Positions 40,596 through 50,394 of a DNA stretch of 64,000 nucleotides are shown here, piece after piece. The DNA comes from an uncultured Fidelibacterota bacterium (GTDB taxonomy: Bacteria; Fidelibacterota; Marinisomatia; Marinisomatales; Marinisomataceae): NCBI GenBank assembly GCA_902578385.1, contig CACHCR010000002.1, positions 62,001 through 126,000 on the forward strand. Direction: 5' to 3'. The position numbers were made by a program, and so were the translations under genes. Under the pieces are notes generated by a model that saw only the letters and a program-made list of their open reading frames with translations, was not told the DNA's origin and did no database searches. Within the stretch, counting starts at the first letter, position 1, and every line of letters begins with the position of its first letter.

Positions 40596-43451
40596 TTGAG
40601 AATACTTCAAGTATTATTTTTATCGTTAAGTTTCGTTTTTTGTCAAGATTTATCTGTTCTAACTGGTACTGTCACCGATAAGGACTCCGGAAAAGCACTA
40701 GTCGGTGTAAATATCATTATTGAAGATTCAGATAATGGTACTGCTTCCGATTTAAATGGCTCCTATACAATTTTTATTCAACCTGGTGAAGTTGTATTAA
40801 ATGTTTCTTATATAGGTTATAAGTCAGAAAGATTCTCAATAGGTCTAATCGAAGGACAAAATAATTTTAATATTGCTTTATCAATAAATGCCGTACAGTT
40901 ATCTGGGGTTGAGGTGACTGGTCAAGCAGTCGATGGTAGCGATATAAGCATGATGATTGACAGAAAAGAATCATCTAATGTTGAAGATGCAATTAGTTTA
41001 GAAAGAATGTCTAAAGCGGGGGATTCTAATGCAGCAGACGCTTTTAGAAGAGTGACTGGAGTTTCTGTAGTTGATAATATTGTTGCTGTAAGAGGACTGG
41101 GTGATAGGTATACAAATACCCAATTAAATAATTCTGATTTAGCTACCCCAGAACCTGAAAAAAGAGCTGTTCCTTTAGATCTTTTTTCCATTTCAATTAT
41201 TTCTGGATTGAGTGCAAAAAAAACTTTTACTCCTGACTTACCTGGAACTTTTGCTGGAGGGGTTGTAAATATTAAAACTTTAGCATATCCAGATAGAAAA
41301 ATAATGAAGCTAAAATTTGGCGCTGGTACAATATCATCAATTGATAATAGTAGATTTAGAACTTCGAATAATGGAATTAATTTCTTTGGTATAGATGGAA
41401 ATGACAATAAAATGCCTGACGTTCCAAAAGATTTTTGGTTGTCAGAGTTTAGATATCCATTAACATCTGGATCAACTAATCCACAAAACTATACTTCTTC
41501 ACAATGGCGTGAATTACTATCAATAAATACAAATAAATTCAAACAAAATTATCGTTTTAAATCAAAAAGTACCAGTCCTCAGATTTCATTTGGTGTTGAA
41601 AATGGTCAAAAGTTTAATAGTTCAAATGGTAATTATGAGTATGGATACTTTATAAATTATTCCTTTGGTAATTCTTATGATTTTGAAGATGAAAATATTG
41701 GTAGATATTATGATAATACAACACTATCAAGATATTTAAATCTCCAAAGAGAAACATCAATTTATAATGCCAACCATGTATTAAACATGAGTACAGGTTT
41801 AAAATATTTACAAGATCACAAGTTTAAATTATCTTTTTTATTTAGTCATAAAGCTAGCGATAAATTATCTTATGCTTCTGGGGTACTTAAAAATTTAGAA
41901 GATGCAGTATCTATTCAACATTATTATAGTGAAAAATCTCTATCAAATTTGTCTCTGGAAGGGAATAGCATATTTTATTCTTCAAATCCAAGTGAACTTG
42001 ATTGGTCAATAAATTTAGGTTCTGCCTCATTGTACGAACCAGATGTTGCCTCTCATACTTACTCTAGACAAAGCACATTAAATCCTTACACCGTTGATGT
42101 AAGCAGTACGTCACCTGGTTTAAGATTTTGGGCTGATGGAGATGATACAAATAATAGTTTAGATTTGTCTTACAAAGTTCAATTTGAAAACTTTCAATTG
42201 AAAAGTGGACTTAGAATTCAACAAAGAGATAGAACTTTTAAGAAAAGAATTTTTTATTATACTCATTCCACCGGGACATGGCCAAACAATATTCTTGAGG
42301 TTAATGATAATGATTTTGGAAGATCATTTGACGAAGCAAACTTTTTTGATGGGAATAGTGGTTTAATTATTGTTGAAGAAGCAGCTCAGCTTGCAAGAGC
42401 TGCATACAATGCGGATGAAAAGACAAATGCAATTTTCTCAATGATTGAAAGAAAATTTGATTCTTTTGATATACCAATTACTTTTATTGGTGGTATTAGA
42501 TATGAAATGTATACATTAGACCTTAGGCCATATAATACCGTTACTGGTCAAACGTATGTTAACCCTTACAACAATCCTACACAAGAGCCAACACTTGTAG
42601 ATATTGATGAAAATTATGTACTTCCTTCTATCAATTTTATTTTAGATACTTCAAAGGATTCAAAAGTACGATTTTCGTTATCTCAAACTGTTGCAAGAGC
42701 AGAATTTAGAGAATATGCACCTCTTGAATATCAGGCATTTTATGGAGATGATCAATATATTGGAGTCCCGACACTAGAGCAATCAGAAGTCACAAATTTT
42801 GATCTAAGATACGAGGCATATCCATCCGTAGGTGAAGTATGGTCGGTTTCATTATTTGCTAAAGATATGCAAAAACCCGTTGAAGAGGTATTATTAGTAA
42901 ATGTTGAAAGATCATATAGTATGTATAATAATGCAAAATCTGCAGAGATTTATGGATTAGAGTTTGATATTAGGAAGAAGATAAATTTATTTCCATCATC
43001 AAGCGCTACCCAAATTTTAACTGCAAACGCTACACTATCATCATCAGATGTTGAGGTAAATGATTTTGTGGTTTCTCCATTTGCAGTGACTCCAATTGAA
43101 GATCAAACTAATAGGCCATTAATGGGTCATTCAGAATTTTTAGGGAATCTTTCCTTGGATACAATTCTTAGTTCAGGATATGAAATTTCACTTTCTTATA
43201 ATGGTTTTAGTGAAAGAATTATTAAAGTAGGGGATGTAACAGGACATTATTTTGAAGCACCTTTTCATTCTTTAAATTTTACTTCAAAGAAAAAATTTGA
43301 AAATGGATTATCAGTTAGTGTTAAAGCAAAGAATCTTTTAAACAGCAATATTAAACACTATCTAAAAACTGATACTGGAAATAAGTTAGATACAAAGATG
43401 CTTGAACCAGGTATATCTATATCTTTAAGTATGACTTACGATTTTAATTAA
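40596..43451 (+). CDS. TonB-dependent outer membrane receptor with CarboxypepD-like N-terminal domain
   Basis: LTGTVTDKDSGKALVGVNIIIEDSDNGTASDLNGSYTI; plug-like NVVAVRGLGDRYTNTQLNN; C-terminal beta-barrel; TTG start with AGGAG. Confidence 0.92.
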   Translation: MRILQVLFLSLSFVFCQDLSVLTGTVTDKDSGKALVGVNIIIEDSDNGTASDLNGSYTIFIQPGEVVLNVSYIGYKSERFSIGLIEGQNNFNIALSINAVQLSGVEVTGQAVDGSDISMMIDRKESSNVEDAISLERMSKAGDSNAADAFRRVTGVSVVDNIVAVRGLGDRYTNTQLNNSDLATPEPEKRAVPLDLFSISIISGLSAKKTFTPDLPGTFAGGVVNIKTLAYPDRKIMKLKFGAGTISSIDNSRFRTSNNGINFFGIDGNDNKMPDVPKDFWLSEFRYPLTSGSTNPQNYTSSQWRELLSINTNKFKQNYRFKSKSTSPQISFGVENGQKFNSSNGNYEYGYFINYSFGNSYDFEDENIGRYYDNTTLSRYLNLQRETSIYNANHVLNMSTGLKYLQDHKFKLSFLFSHKASDKLSYASGVLKNLEDAVSIQHYYSEKSLSNLSLEGNSIFYSSNPSELDWSINLGSASLYEPDVASHTYSRQSTLNPYTVDVSSTSPGLRFWADGDDTNNSLDLSYKVQFENFQLKSGLRIQQRDRTFKKRIFYYTHSTGTWPNNILEVNDNDFGRSFDEANFFDGNSGLIIVEEAAQLARAAYNADEKTNAIFSMIERKFDSFDIPITFIGGIRYEMYTLDLRPYNTVTGQTYVNPYNNPTQEPTLVDIDENYVLPSINFILDTSKDSKVRFSLSQTVARAEFREYAPLEYQAFYGDDQYIGVPTLEQSEVTNFDLRYEAYPSVGEVWSVSLFAKDMQKPVEEVLLVNVERSYSMYNNAKSAEIYGLEFDIRKKINLFPSSSATQILTANATLSSSDVEVNDFVVSPFAVTPIEDQTNRPLMGHSEFLGNLSLDTILSSGYEISLSYNGFSERIIKVGDVTGHYFEAPFHSLNFTSKKKFENGLSVSVKAKNLLNSNIKHYLKTDTGNKLDTKMLEPGISISLSMTYDFN

Positions 43452-43454
43452 AAA

Positions 43455-43487
43455 TTCAAACATAATTCTAACAAACTTCAAATAGCA
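43455..43487 (+). promoter_or_regulatory. Putative Pho-box-like triple direct repeat, 11-bp period
   Basis: TTCAAACATAA|TTCTAACAAAC|TTCAAATAGCA, in the intergenic region before 43562. Confidence 0.55.
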
Positions 43488-43561
43488 AACTCAATTTGTA
43501 AATCTATTTTTTCATAGTGGAATTTTTCCGCACATTTTAATGGTAAAAAAAGGATAAGAAA

Positions 43562-45145
43562 ATGAATAGTAAAAAAATCATATTATCGATTTTTGCAAGT
43601 GTATTTCTTTTTACATCATGTGAAGACGATTCAGAGACTGTAGATAATACTACTCTTCCTCCATCTGCACAGGCATTCAACGCTGAGCATGTGATGGGAA
43701 CATTAACCTATAATTTTTCTATTTCAGATTCTCAGGCTGCATCTGTTGGTACTGGTACTGGAGTAGCATATTCATGGGATTTTAATGGTGAAGCAACTGC
43801 TGTTGCTGCAAGTGGTTCACACACATTCTCTTCAAGAGGTTTAAAAACTGTTACATTAACAGTTACTACAACCGGTTTAGATGGTACTACAACTTTGACA
43901 GATTCATATTCAATGGATATGAATGTTGAAAGAAGTTTGTACGGAGATGTTACTTCAGATTTAGATTTAGATGGTGATTATGTACTTTCTGGCCAACTTC
44001 AAGTCAAAGATGGTGCAACCTTAACAATTGCAGCTGGATCTAACATTTATGCATTATCAGATGATGGTAATGGAAACGCTCCTGCAATCGTAGTATGGCA
44101 AGGTGGAATGATTGAAGCAGTAGGTACTGCTAGTGCTCCAATTATCATGACATCAATTATTGCAAGAGACGAACCAGACAGACTTCCAATTGTTGGTGGT
44201 AGAGCATGGGGTGGATTAATTGTCTGTGGTTATGCACCAATTCAAGGCGGTGGAACTAGAACCGTTGAGGGTGTTGCTTCAGTACCTTATGGAGGTACAG
44301 ATGCTGCTGATGACTCTGGAACATTAAGATATGTTTCAGTTCGTTATGGTGGTAGAGCAATTGCTCCAGATAATGAAATTAATGGTATTACATTAGCTGG
44401 TGTTGGAACTGGAACAGAAGTTAGTTACTGTGAAGTAGCTTATAACTTTGATGACGGTTTTGAAATGTTTGGTGGAACTGTTGATTTAAGATACTGTATG
44501 GTATACAAAGTTGGCGACGACGGATTTGATACAGACACCGGATACCAAGGAACAGGACAATTCCTAGTTGTAGTTAGAGGAGCAACCTCAAATAGAGGTC
44601 ATGAAATGGATGGAAGAAACAGCAGCCAAGCTGCAGACGATTCATTTCCTAAATTTTCTAATGTAACAATTGTAGGAAATAACAGCGGATCTTCTGAAGA
44701 TGAGTCTTTAAGATTAAGAGAAGGAACTGCTGGCCAATTCCAAAATTATATGTTAGTAAATCAGCAAAGAAGAGGCTTCCGTGCAACTAATGAAGATGGA
44801 AATTTAGATGGAACATTTGTTGTAAATGGTTCAACTCCTCCTTCAGATGATGCTGATGGAAGATACATCTGGTTAGACCCTTTAAATGTTATGGATGATG
44901 TACCTGAGCCTGCAACAGTTGCAGCTACTGATGGAACAGATCCGGGTGCTAGCTTTACATTTAATGTACAAGATGGTAATACTGGTGTAACAGAAGCAAA
45001 CTTGCTTCCAACAACCGAGTTTACAGGATCAACTCCAACTGAAGCTAGTATGGATGCATCTGCAACATTTGTTGGTGCTTTAAAAGCTGGTTTCAACGAT
45101 GATGCTTTTGATGGCTGGACAGTATGGTCGGAAGAAAGTCAATAA
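43562..45145 (+). CDS. Secreted lipoprotein with PKD-like N-terminus and right-handed beta-helix-like repeats
   Basis: Lipobox LFTSCEDD; AYSWDFNGEATAVAASGSHTFSSRGLKTVTLTVTT (PKD-like); LRYVSVRYGG...VSYCEVAYNFDDGFEMFGGTVDLRYCMVYKVGDDGFDTDTG repeats. Confidence 0.75.
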   Translation: MNSKKIILSIFASVFLFTSCEDDSETVDNTTLPPSAQAFNAEHVMGTLTYNFSISDSQAASVGTGTGVAYSWDFNGEATAVAASGSHTFSSRGLKTVTLTVTTTGLDGTTTLTDSYSMDMNVERSLYGDVTSDLDLDGDYVLSGQLQVKDGATLTIAAGSNIYALSDDGNGNAPAIVVWQGGMIEAVGTASAPIIMTSIIARDEPDRLPIVGGRAWGGLIVCGYAPIQGGGTRTVEGVASVPYGGTDAADDSGTLRYVSVRYGGRAIAPDNEINGITLAGVGTGTEVSYCEVAYNFDDGFEMFGGTVDLRYCMVYKVGDDGFDTDTGYQGTGQFLVVVRGATSNRGHEMDGRNSSQAADDSFPKFSNVTIVGNNSGSSEDESLRLREGTAGQFQNYMLVNQQRRGFRATNEDGNLDGTFVVNGSTPPSDDADGRYIWLDPLNVMDDVPEPATVAATDGTDPGASFTFNVQDGNTGVTEANLLPTTEFTGSTPTEASMDASATFVGALKAGFNDDAFDGWTVWSEESQ

Positions 45146-45198
45146 TATTAATTTAACTTATAGTAATATAACATCTCCTATTGTGAATATTACTTAGA

Positions 45199-45230
45199 AA
45201 AGAGGGAAGATTTTTCTTCCCTCTTTTTTT
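45199..45230 (+). terminator. Rho-independent terminator
   Basis: 12-bp perfect stem AAAGAGGGAAGA/TCTTCCCTCTTT, TTTT loop, trailing T-tract. Confidence 0.92.
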
Positions 45231-45237
45231 ATTTCAA

Positions 45238-45259
45238 TCCTAACATAATCCTAAATATT
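45238..45259 (+). promoter_or_regulatory. Putative Pho-box-like direct repeats, 11-bp period
   Basis: TCCTAACATAA|TCCTAAATATT, 29 bp before phoU. Confidence 0.55.
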
Positions 45260-45287
45260 TTTTTGTACTTTTCCTATATTATGGAGT

Positions 45288-45941
45288 ATGAATTTGCCTG
45301 ACAGAATACAAGATTTAAACTATAATTTATTAAAACTAAGCTCGTTAGTTGAAACGAATATTAAAGATGCGTTTAGTGCAATAGAAAAAAAAGATTTAGA
45401 TAAATCTAAAACTGTAGTCAATGTTGATTCTAAAATAAATATGATGGAAGTCGAAATAGAAAAAGAAGTCAACGAAATTATTGAAAAATTCCATCCTACT
45501 GATTCAGATTTGCGATATTTATTAGCTGCTTTGAAAATTAATAATGAGCTTGAAAGAATAGGAGATTATGCAACCAATATAGCTAGAAATACCCAGTTTA
45601 TGGTTGAAAATCCAGATTTAGAATTACCTAAAATTCTAGCACATTCAGCTGAAACTTTAACTTCAATGTTAAATGATGTTATTAATGCCTTTATTTTATC
45701 AGATGAAGCAAAAGCATTTAAAGTTATTGAAATGGATGATATTATTGATAACAATAATAGAGAGATATTTACTCTTTTTAAAGAGAAAGCCAAAAGTAAT
45801 TCCGAATTCTTAAGACAATTTATTGTTTTTACGAACATTTCTCGATACGTTGAAAGAGCTGCAGATCACACAACTAATATAGCTGAGGATATTATTTTTC
45901 AAATTAATGGTAAAATAGTAAGACACGATGAAACAATTTAA
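45288..45941 (+). CDS. phoU: Phosphate uptake regulator PhoU
   Basis: All-alpha repeat pattern; LRYLLAALKINNELERIGDYATNIA and NISRYVERAADHTTNIAEDIIF. Confidence 0.93.
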   Translation: MNLPDRIQDLNYNLLKLSSLVETNIKDAFSAIEKKDLDKSKTVVNVDSKINMMEVEIEKEVNEIIEKFHPTDSDLRYLLAALKINNELERIGDYATNIARNTQFMVENPDLELPKILAHSAETLTSMLNDVINAFILSDEAKAFKVIEMDDIIDNNNREIFTLFKEKAKSNSEFLRQFIVFTNISRYVERAADHTTNIAEDIIFQINGKIVRHDETI

Positions 45942-45962
45942 ATATTTAATAATCAGCTTATA

Positions 45963-46946
45963 ATGGACTTTTTAACATTATGGTCTTTTTTAGGATTTTT
46001 GTTTGCTGTGTATGCAGTTACTGCGAATGATAGTATTCAGACTCTAGGTACTTACATCGCATCTAACAGAGCTGACGTCAAGTGGTACTGGATGTTTGCT
46101 TATATGGGATCAATTTTTGTATTTACTATGATTCAAGGCTTTAATGCTGGAGACCCTGCTTTTGGTAGATTAACCGAATTCCCAGAAATTGAAATCATGT
46201 GGTATCATGCATTAGCACCACTTGTTTTAGTTGTTTTAACTAGAGTAAAAATTCCTGTATCAACTACTTTCTTAGTTTTATCTGTTTTTGCTGCTAGCGT
46301 TGATGGTCTTATGGAAAAAATGCTTTTAAAAAGTTTTGTTGGATATGGAGTTTCATTTGTTTTTGCATTTGCTGCATGGTATTTCATAAGTAAATATATT
46401 TTATATGAGGGTGAAAAAGGTAATAATAAGTACAATAATTACTGGAGAACTGCCCAATGGATTACAACTGGATGGCTTTGGTCAACTTGGCTTTCACATG
46501 ATATGGCAAACATTATGGTTTTCTTACCAAGATACTCATCAGTCCCTACATTAGGTTTTCAAATACTTGTAGTTGGAATGATGTTACTAGGATTAGCTTT
46601 TATGTTTTATGAAAGGGGTGGAAAAATACAAGAAATTGTATTAACTAAAACCAACACAAGATATGTTCGTTCTGCTACTTTAGTTGATTTAGTATATGTA
46701 TTTGTACTTTATTACTTTAAAGAAGTCAATGACCTTCCTATGAGTACTACATTTGTATTTATGGGCATGTTAGCAGGAAGGGAAATTGGTATTATCTTTG
46801 CTCAAGGCTATGGAACTCTTAGGTATACCAATAAAAACGTAAAAGCTATTTTTCCAATGCTTTATTCTGACTTTTTTAGACTTATGCTTGGCTTAGCTAT
46901 TAGCGTTTCTCTTGCTTATGGAATTCAATGGTATTCCAACCTATAA
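45963..46946 (+). CDS. Inorganic phosphate transporter (divergent PiT-like)
   Basis: Two half motifs: ANDSIQTLGTYIASN with PVSTTFLVLSVFA, and SHDMANIMVFLPR with PMSTTFVFMGMLAG; multiple TM; follows phoU. Confidence 0.75.
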   Translation: MDFLTLWSFLGFLFAVYAVTANDSIQTLGTYIASNRADVKWYWMFAYMGSIFVFTMIQGFNAGDPAFGRLTEFPEIEIMWYHALAPLVLVVLTRVKIPVSTTFLVLSVFAASVDGLMEKMLLKSFVGYGVSFVFAFAAWYFISKYILYEGEKGNNKYNNYWRTAQWITTGWLWSTWLSHDMANIMVFLPRYSSVPTLGFQILVVGMMLLGLAFMFYERGGKIQEIVLTKTNTRYVRSATLVDLVYVFVLYYFKEVNDLPMSTTFVFMGMLAGREIGIIFAQGYGTLRYTNKNVKAIFPMLYSDFFRLMLGLAISVSLAYGIQWYSNL

Positions 46947-46962
46947 TACTCTATTTTATCAT

Positions 46963-47796
46963 ATGAATCTTAAAAATAAACTTGTTCTTATTACAGGAGG
47001 AGCTAAAGGTATAGGTTTAGCTACTGCACAAAGAATTCTAAATGAAGGTGGAAAAGTAATACTTTGGGATTTCAAGGAAGATGATCTAAACACAACTGTT
47101 AACAATTTTAAAGAGCAAGGATTCGATGTTTTTTCACAAATTTGTGATGTAACAAACAAAGAACAAGTTTATAACAATGCAAATATCATTAAGGAAAAAT
47201 TTGGTGGTATTGATATCTTAATTAATAATGCTGGTACTGTTTATACAGGATATATGCTGGATAGAAGTGATGAAGAGCTTGAAAATCTTATTAATGTCAA
47301 TTTCACATCAATGATATATACTATTCGCGCATTTATGCCAGGTATGCTTGAAAAAAACTTTGGACATATTATTAATATTTCTTCAGCATCTTCTATGACT
47401 GGAGCACCTAAGTTAGCAGTATATGCTGCTACTAAATGGGCAGTTGCAGGATTAACTGAATCTTTAAGACTTGAAGTTCAAAAAATGGGTAAACCCGGTG
47501 TAAAATTTTCTTCTATTCACCCCAACTTTCTTAAAAAGGGATTATTTGAAGGAACCAAACTTAATTTATTAGGACAGTTACTAGCTCCAGGGGTAAAAAG
47601 CCATGACGCTGTAGCTAAAGTCATTGTAAATCGTGCAATTAAGCTTGGCTTTCATTCTCCAAAAGTGCCATGGATCATGAACCAGGTTGTTTTACTAAGA
47701 GCTTTATTGCCAAGTTCATTATTAATAAAATTTAGTAGTCTTTATGGTCTATATGATATGATGGATGATTATAAGGGCTATAATGATGGTAGATAA
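46963..47796 (+). CDS. SDR family oxidoreductase
   Basis: LITGGAKGIGLATAQRI, NNAG, YAATKWAVAG (YxxxK); start at ATG 46963 preferred over 46912. Confidence 0.92.
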   Translation: MNLKNKLVLITGGAKGIGLATAQRILNEGGKVILWDFKEDDLNTTVNNFKEQGFDVFSQICDVTNKEQVYNNANIIKEKFGGIDILINNAGTVYTGYMLDRSDEELENLINVNFTSMIYTIRAFMPGMLEKNFGHIINISSASSMTGAPKLAVYAATKWAVAGLTESLRLEVQKMGKPGVKFSSIHPNFLKKGLFEGTKLNLLGQLLAPGVKSHDAVAKVIVNRAIKLGFHSPKVPWIMNQVVLLRALLPSSLLIKFSSLYGLYDMMDDYKGYNDGR

Positions 47797-47818
47797 TTTT
47801 TTTATAAAGGAATAATGA

Positions 47819-48577
47819 ATGAAATATTATAAAAATCTATGGCTAATTATAGCATTTGCTTTTTCTATGTTTGGTTGCTCTAATCAAGATGCACAATCTT
47901 CTGATGCTGATAAGGAGTTGATGGTAACTTTTGAAGATTCCTTAAGCTACTCTATTGGAGTTAATATTGGAAAAAATTTACCTGAAACAGAATTTAATCA
48001 AGAGCTATTAATTGAAGGTCTTACTGATTATTGGAACCAAGAGGAGCCAAGATTAAATGCAGCTACTAGAAATGAGGTTTTAAGAGCATTTAACATAATG
48101 AATTCACAATTAGAACGTGATAACATGAAGACAATGAGTGAAAGAGCATTGAAGCTTTCAAGAGAAAATAAAATGAAAGGTCAAGAATTCTTAGAAAACA
48201 ACAAAACTGCAGAAGGTGTGAGAGTTTTTAGTAGAAGTCAAATTCAGTATAAGATTATTGCAGAAGGAGAAGGAGCAATTCCTGACTATGACGATGTTGT
48301 CAAGGTACATTATAATGGATATCTTATTGATGGGCATAAGTTTGATAGCAGTTACGATAGAGGAGAGCCAGCTACATTTGGAGTCAGTGCTGTAATTCAA
48401 GGCTGGACAGAGGTTCTTCAAAAAATGAAGGTTGGTTCTAAGTGGGAAGTTTTCATTCCTCAAAATCTTGCTTATGGAACAACTGGAGTTGCTAGCGATC
48501 CTAAAAAGGGAGAGTATGTTATTCCTCCATCATCAACACTTATTTTTGAAATTGAATTATTAGAAATTCTGGATTAA
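47819..48577 (+). CDS. FKBP-type peptidyl-prolyl cis-trans isomerase lipoprotein
   Basis: Lipobox MFGCS; DVVKVHYNGYLIDGHKFDSSYDRGEPATFGVSAVIQGW, PSSTLIFEIELLEI. Confidence 0.93.
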   Translation: MKYYKNLWLIIAFAFSMFGCSNQDAQSSDADKELMVTFEDSLSYSIGVNIGKNLPETEFNQELLIEGLTDYWNQEEPRLNAATRNEVLRAFNIMNSQLERDNMKTMSERALKLSRENKMKGQEFLENNKTAEGVRVFSRSQIQYKIIAEGEGAIPDYDDVVKVHYNGYLIDGHKFDSSYDRGEPATFGVSAVIQGWTEVLQKMKVGSKWEVFIPQNLAYGTTGVASDPKKGEYVIPPSSTLIFEIELLEILD

Positions 48578-48579
48578 AA

Positions 48580-49527
48580 ATGAATTTTAATAAGTTATTT
48601 CTATCATTTATTGCAATCTTAATTTTTAGTTGCAACCCCAGTCATCAAGTTATTGTGTTAGATAATCCAATGTTTGCAACTGATCCTGTAGAAGATGCTG
48701 GAATGGATAGTATAGGATTTTTAATGAGAAAGCATGTCATTGTAGTTACTGTAAAAGATAAAAATGAAATTCATGTTTATAATGCAATGAACGGAGAATT
48801 TAAAAAATCAATTAAAAGGGATAATGCTTTTCCAAACGGAGTTACTACAATTAATGACCAGTTTGTATTGGTTACAGAAAGAGATAATAAACAGGTTGCA
48901 GTCTTTAACTCTTCAATGGATTTTCTTGGAACGTTTGGAAATGATGAGTTGCGTAGTCCATATGGAATTACATTTTATAAACAAGAAGAGGGATTATACA
49001 AAGTCTTAGTTACTGATAGTTACGAGTATAATAATCCTAGAGAAGATAGAATACTCACTTGGGATTTCACAATTGATAATGAAAGTTTTAATGTCAGCTC
49101 TGCTACCGTTTTAGGCAATCCAACTCTATACCAAGTTGAAAGCATTTATGCTGATCAGCATTACCAAACCTTATTAGTTGCAGAAGAGATGCAGGAGCAT
49201 CATAAAGTGATGGCTTTAGATTTAATGACAGGTGAAGTCAAAAAAGAAGATTTAGGTAATTTTAACAGAGGAAATGACCCTGAAGGTATTGCTTTAGTAA
49301 TTAATAAAGATAACAATGGATATTGGATTTGTACTGAGCAAAGTAAAACAGATAATCGTTTTCATTTGTATGATCGCAAAACGTTAGAATATATGAATAC
49401 TATGTACTTAGATAATGTTTCCTACACAGATGGTATTGCTACCGCTTATATGCATGGTAAATGGTTTCTATATGCAGTAGATAATGATGCTAGGGTTGTT
49501 GCATTTGAATTACCAGAAATCAATTAG
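48580..49527 (+). CDS. Phytase-like beta-propeller lipoprotein
   Basis: Lipobox IFSC; resembles BPP phytase pattern: VESIYADQHYQTLLVAEE, DPEGIALVINKDNNGYWICTEQ...LYDRK, SYTDGIA. Confidence 0.65.
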   Translation: MNFNKLFLSFIAILIFSCNPSHQVIVLDNPMFATDPVEDAGMDSIGFLMRKHVIVVTVKDKNEIHVYNAMNGEFKKSIKRDNAFPNGVTTINDQFVLVTERDNKQVAVFNSSMDFLGTFGNDELRSPYGITFYKQEEGLYKVLVTDSYEYNNPREDRILTWDFTIDNESFNVSSATVLGNPTLYQVESIYADQHYQTLLVAEEMQEHHKVMALDLMTGEVKKEDLGNFNRGNDPEGIALVINKDNNGYWICTEQSKTDNRFHLYDRKTLEYMNTMYLDNVSYTDGIATAYMHGKWFLYAVDNDARVVAFELPEIN

Positions 49528-50394
49528 ATGAACATACTGTATTTTCTAATATTTTTTTTCACTTTTCTTATTATCATATATTTTTTAAGAAATTCAATTA
49601 TTCTAAACATTTACAAGCTACCTTTAATAAGAAAATCTTGGCAGCTTCCCAATATGGATGCACATAGTGTTAATCTAGTTAATAATGATAAACCTGTAGT
49701 TGTTTGTTGTGGAGACAGTATTACTCATGGACATATCGGCTATGATTGGGTGAGTTCCTTACGAGAGAAAGATGATTCTAAGATTTACATAAATGCAGGT
49801 GTAAACGCTGACCTTACATGGAATTTAAATCAAAGAGCTGATGATATCATAAAACATAACCCAGATTATATTACCATATTAATTGGTACAAATGATGCAA
49901 TTGGAAGTCAGCCTGTCAAATTAATTCAAGATTACTATATCCAGACAAAAAATCTTCCTCAAACTCCTTCAATAGATTGGTTTGAAGAACAAATTGAAAT
50001 CTTTGTGGATGAGATTAAAAAAAATACTTCTGCTAAAATTGCAATCACTACACTGCCGTGGTTAGGAGAGCAAGAAGATGCTACTATTATTAATGTCATT
50101 AAGAATCATAATAAGATAATTAAAAGAATTGCTTTGAAATATGATATATCAATTATTGATTTGTTTTCAAAATTCAAAGAAAAAATAAATCATAATGATA
50201 GCGTTCCATACACTACTTCTGAACTTAGAAGATTAAGGGGTCTTAGAGCTGTTATACTTTATTATGTATTTGGCTGGAGTTGGAATAGAATAGGCATGAA
50301 ATATAAGCTTCAACTTCTTTGTGATCATATTCACTTGAATGAAAGAGGTGGAAGCTTAATAGAAAATGAAGTGAAAAGATTCTTGTCTAAATAA
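49528..50394 (+). CDS. SGNH/GDSL hydrolase family protein, N-terminally membrane anchored
   Basis: CGDSITHG block I, INAGVNAD, LIGTNDA block III, CDHIHLNERG block V. Confidence 0.85.
   Translation: MNILYFLIFFFTFLIIIYFLRNSIILNIYKLPLIRKSWQLPNMDAHSVNLVNNDKPVVVCCGDSITHGHIGYDWVSSLREKDDSKIYINAGVNADLTWNLNQRADDIIKHNPDYITILIGTNDAIGSQPVKLIQDYYIQTKNLPQTPSIDWFEEQIEIFVDEIKKNTSAKIAITTLPWLGEQEDATIINVIKNHNKIIKRIALKYDISIIDLFSKFKEKINHNDSVPYTTSELRRLRGLRAVILYYVFGWSWNRIGMKYKLQLLCDHIHLNERGGSLIENEVKRFLSK

Noticed and set aside
40922-41407. 161-aa minus-strand ORF inside the TonB receptor
   Set aside because: Shadow ORF antisense to a clear coding gene; no family resemblance.
44761-45096. 111-aa minus-strand ORF in the beta-helix lipoprotein gene
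   Set aside because: Shadow ORF caused by biased codon composition of the sense gene.
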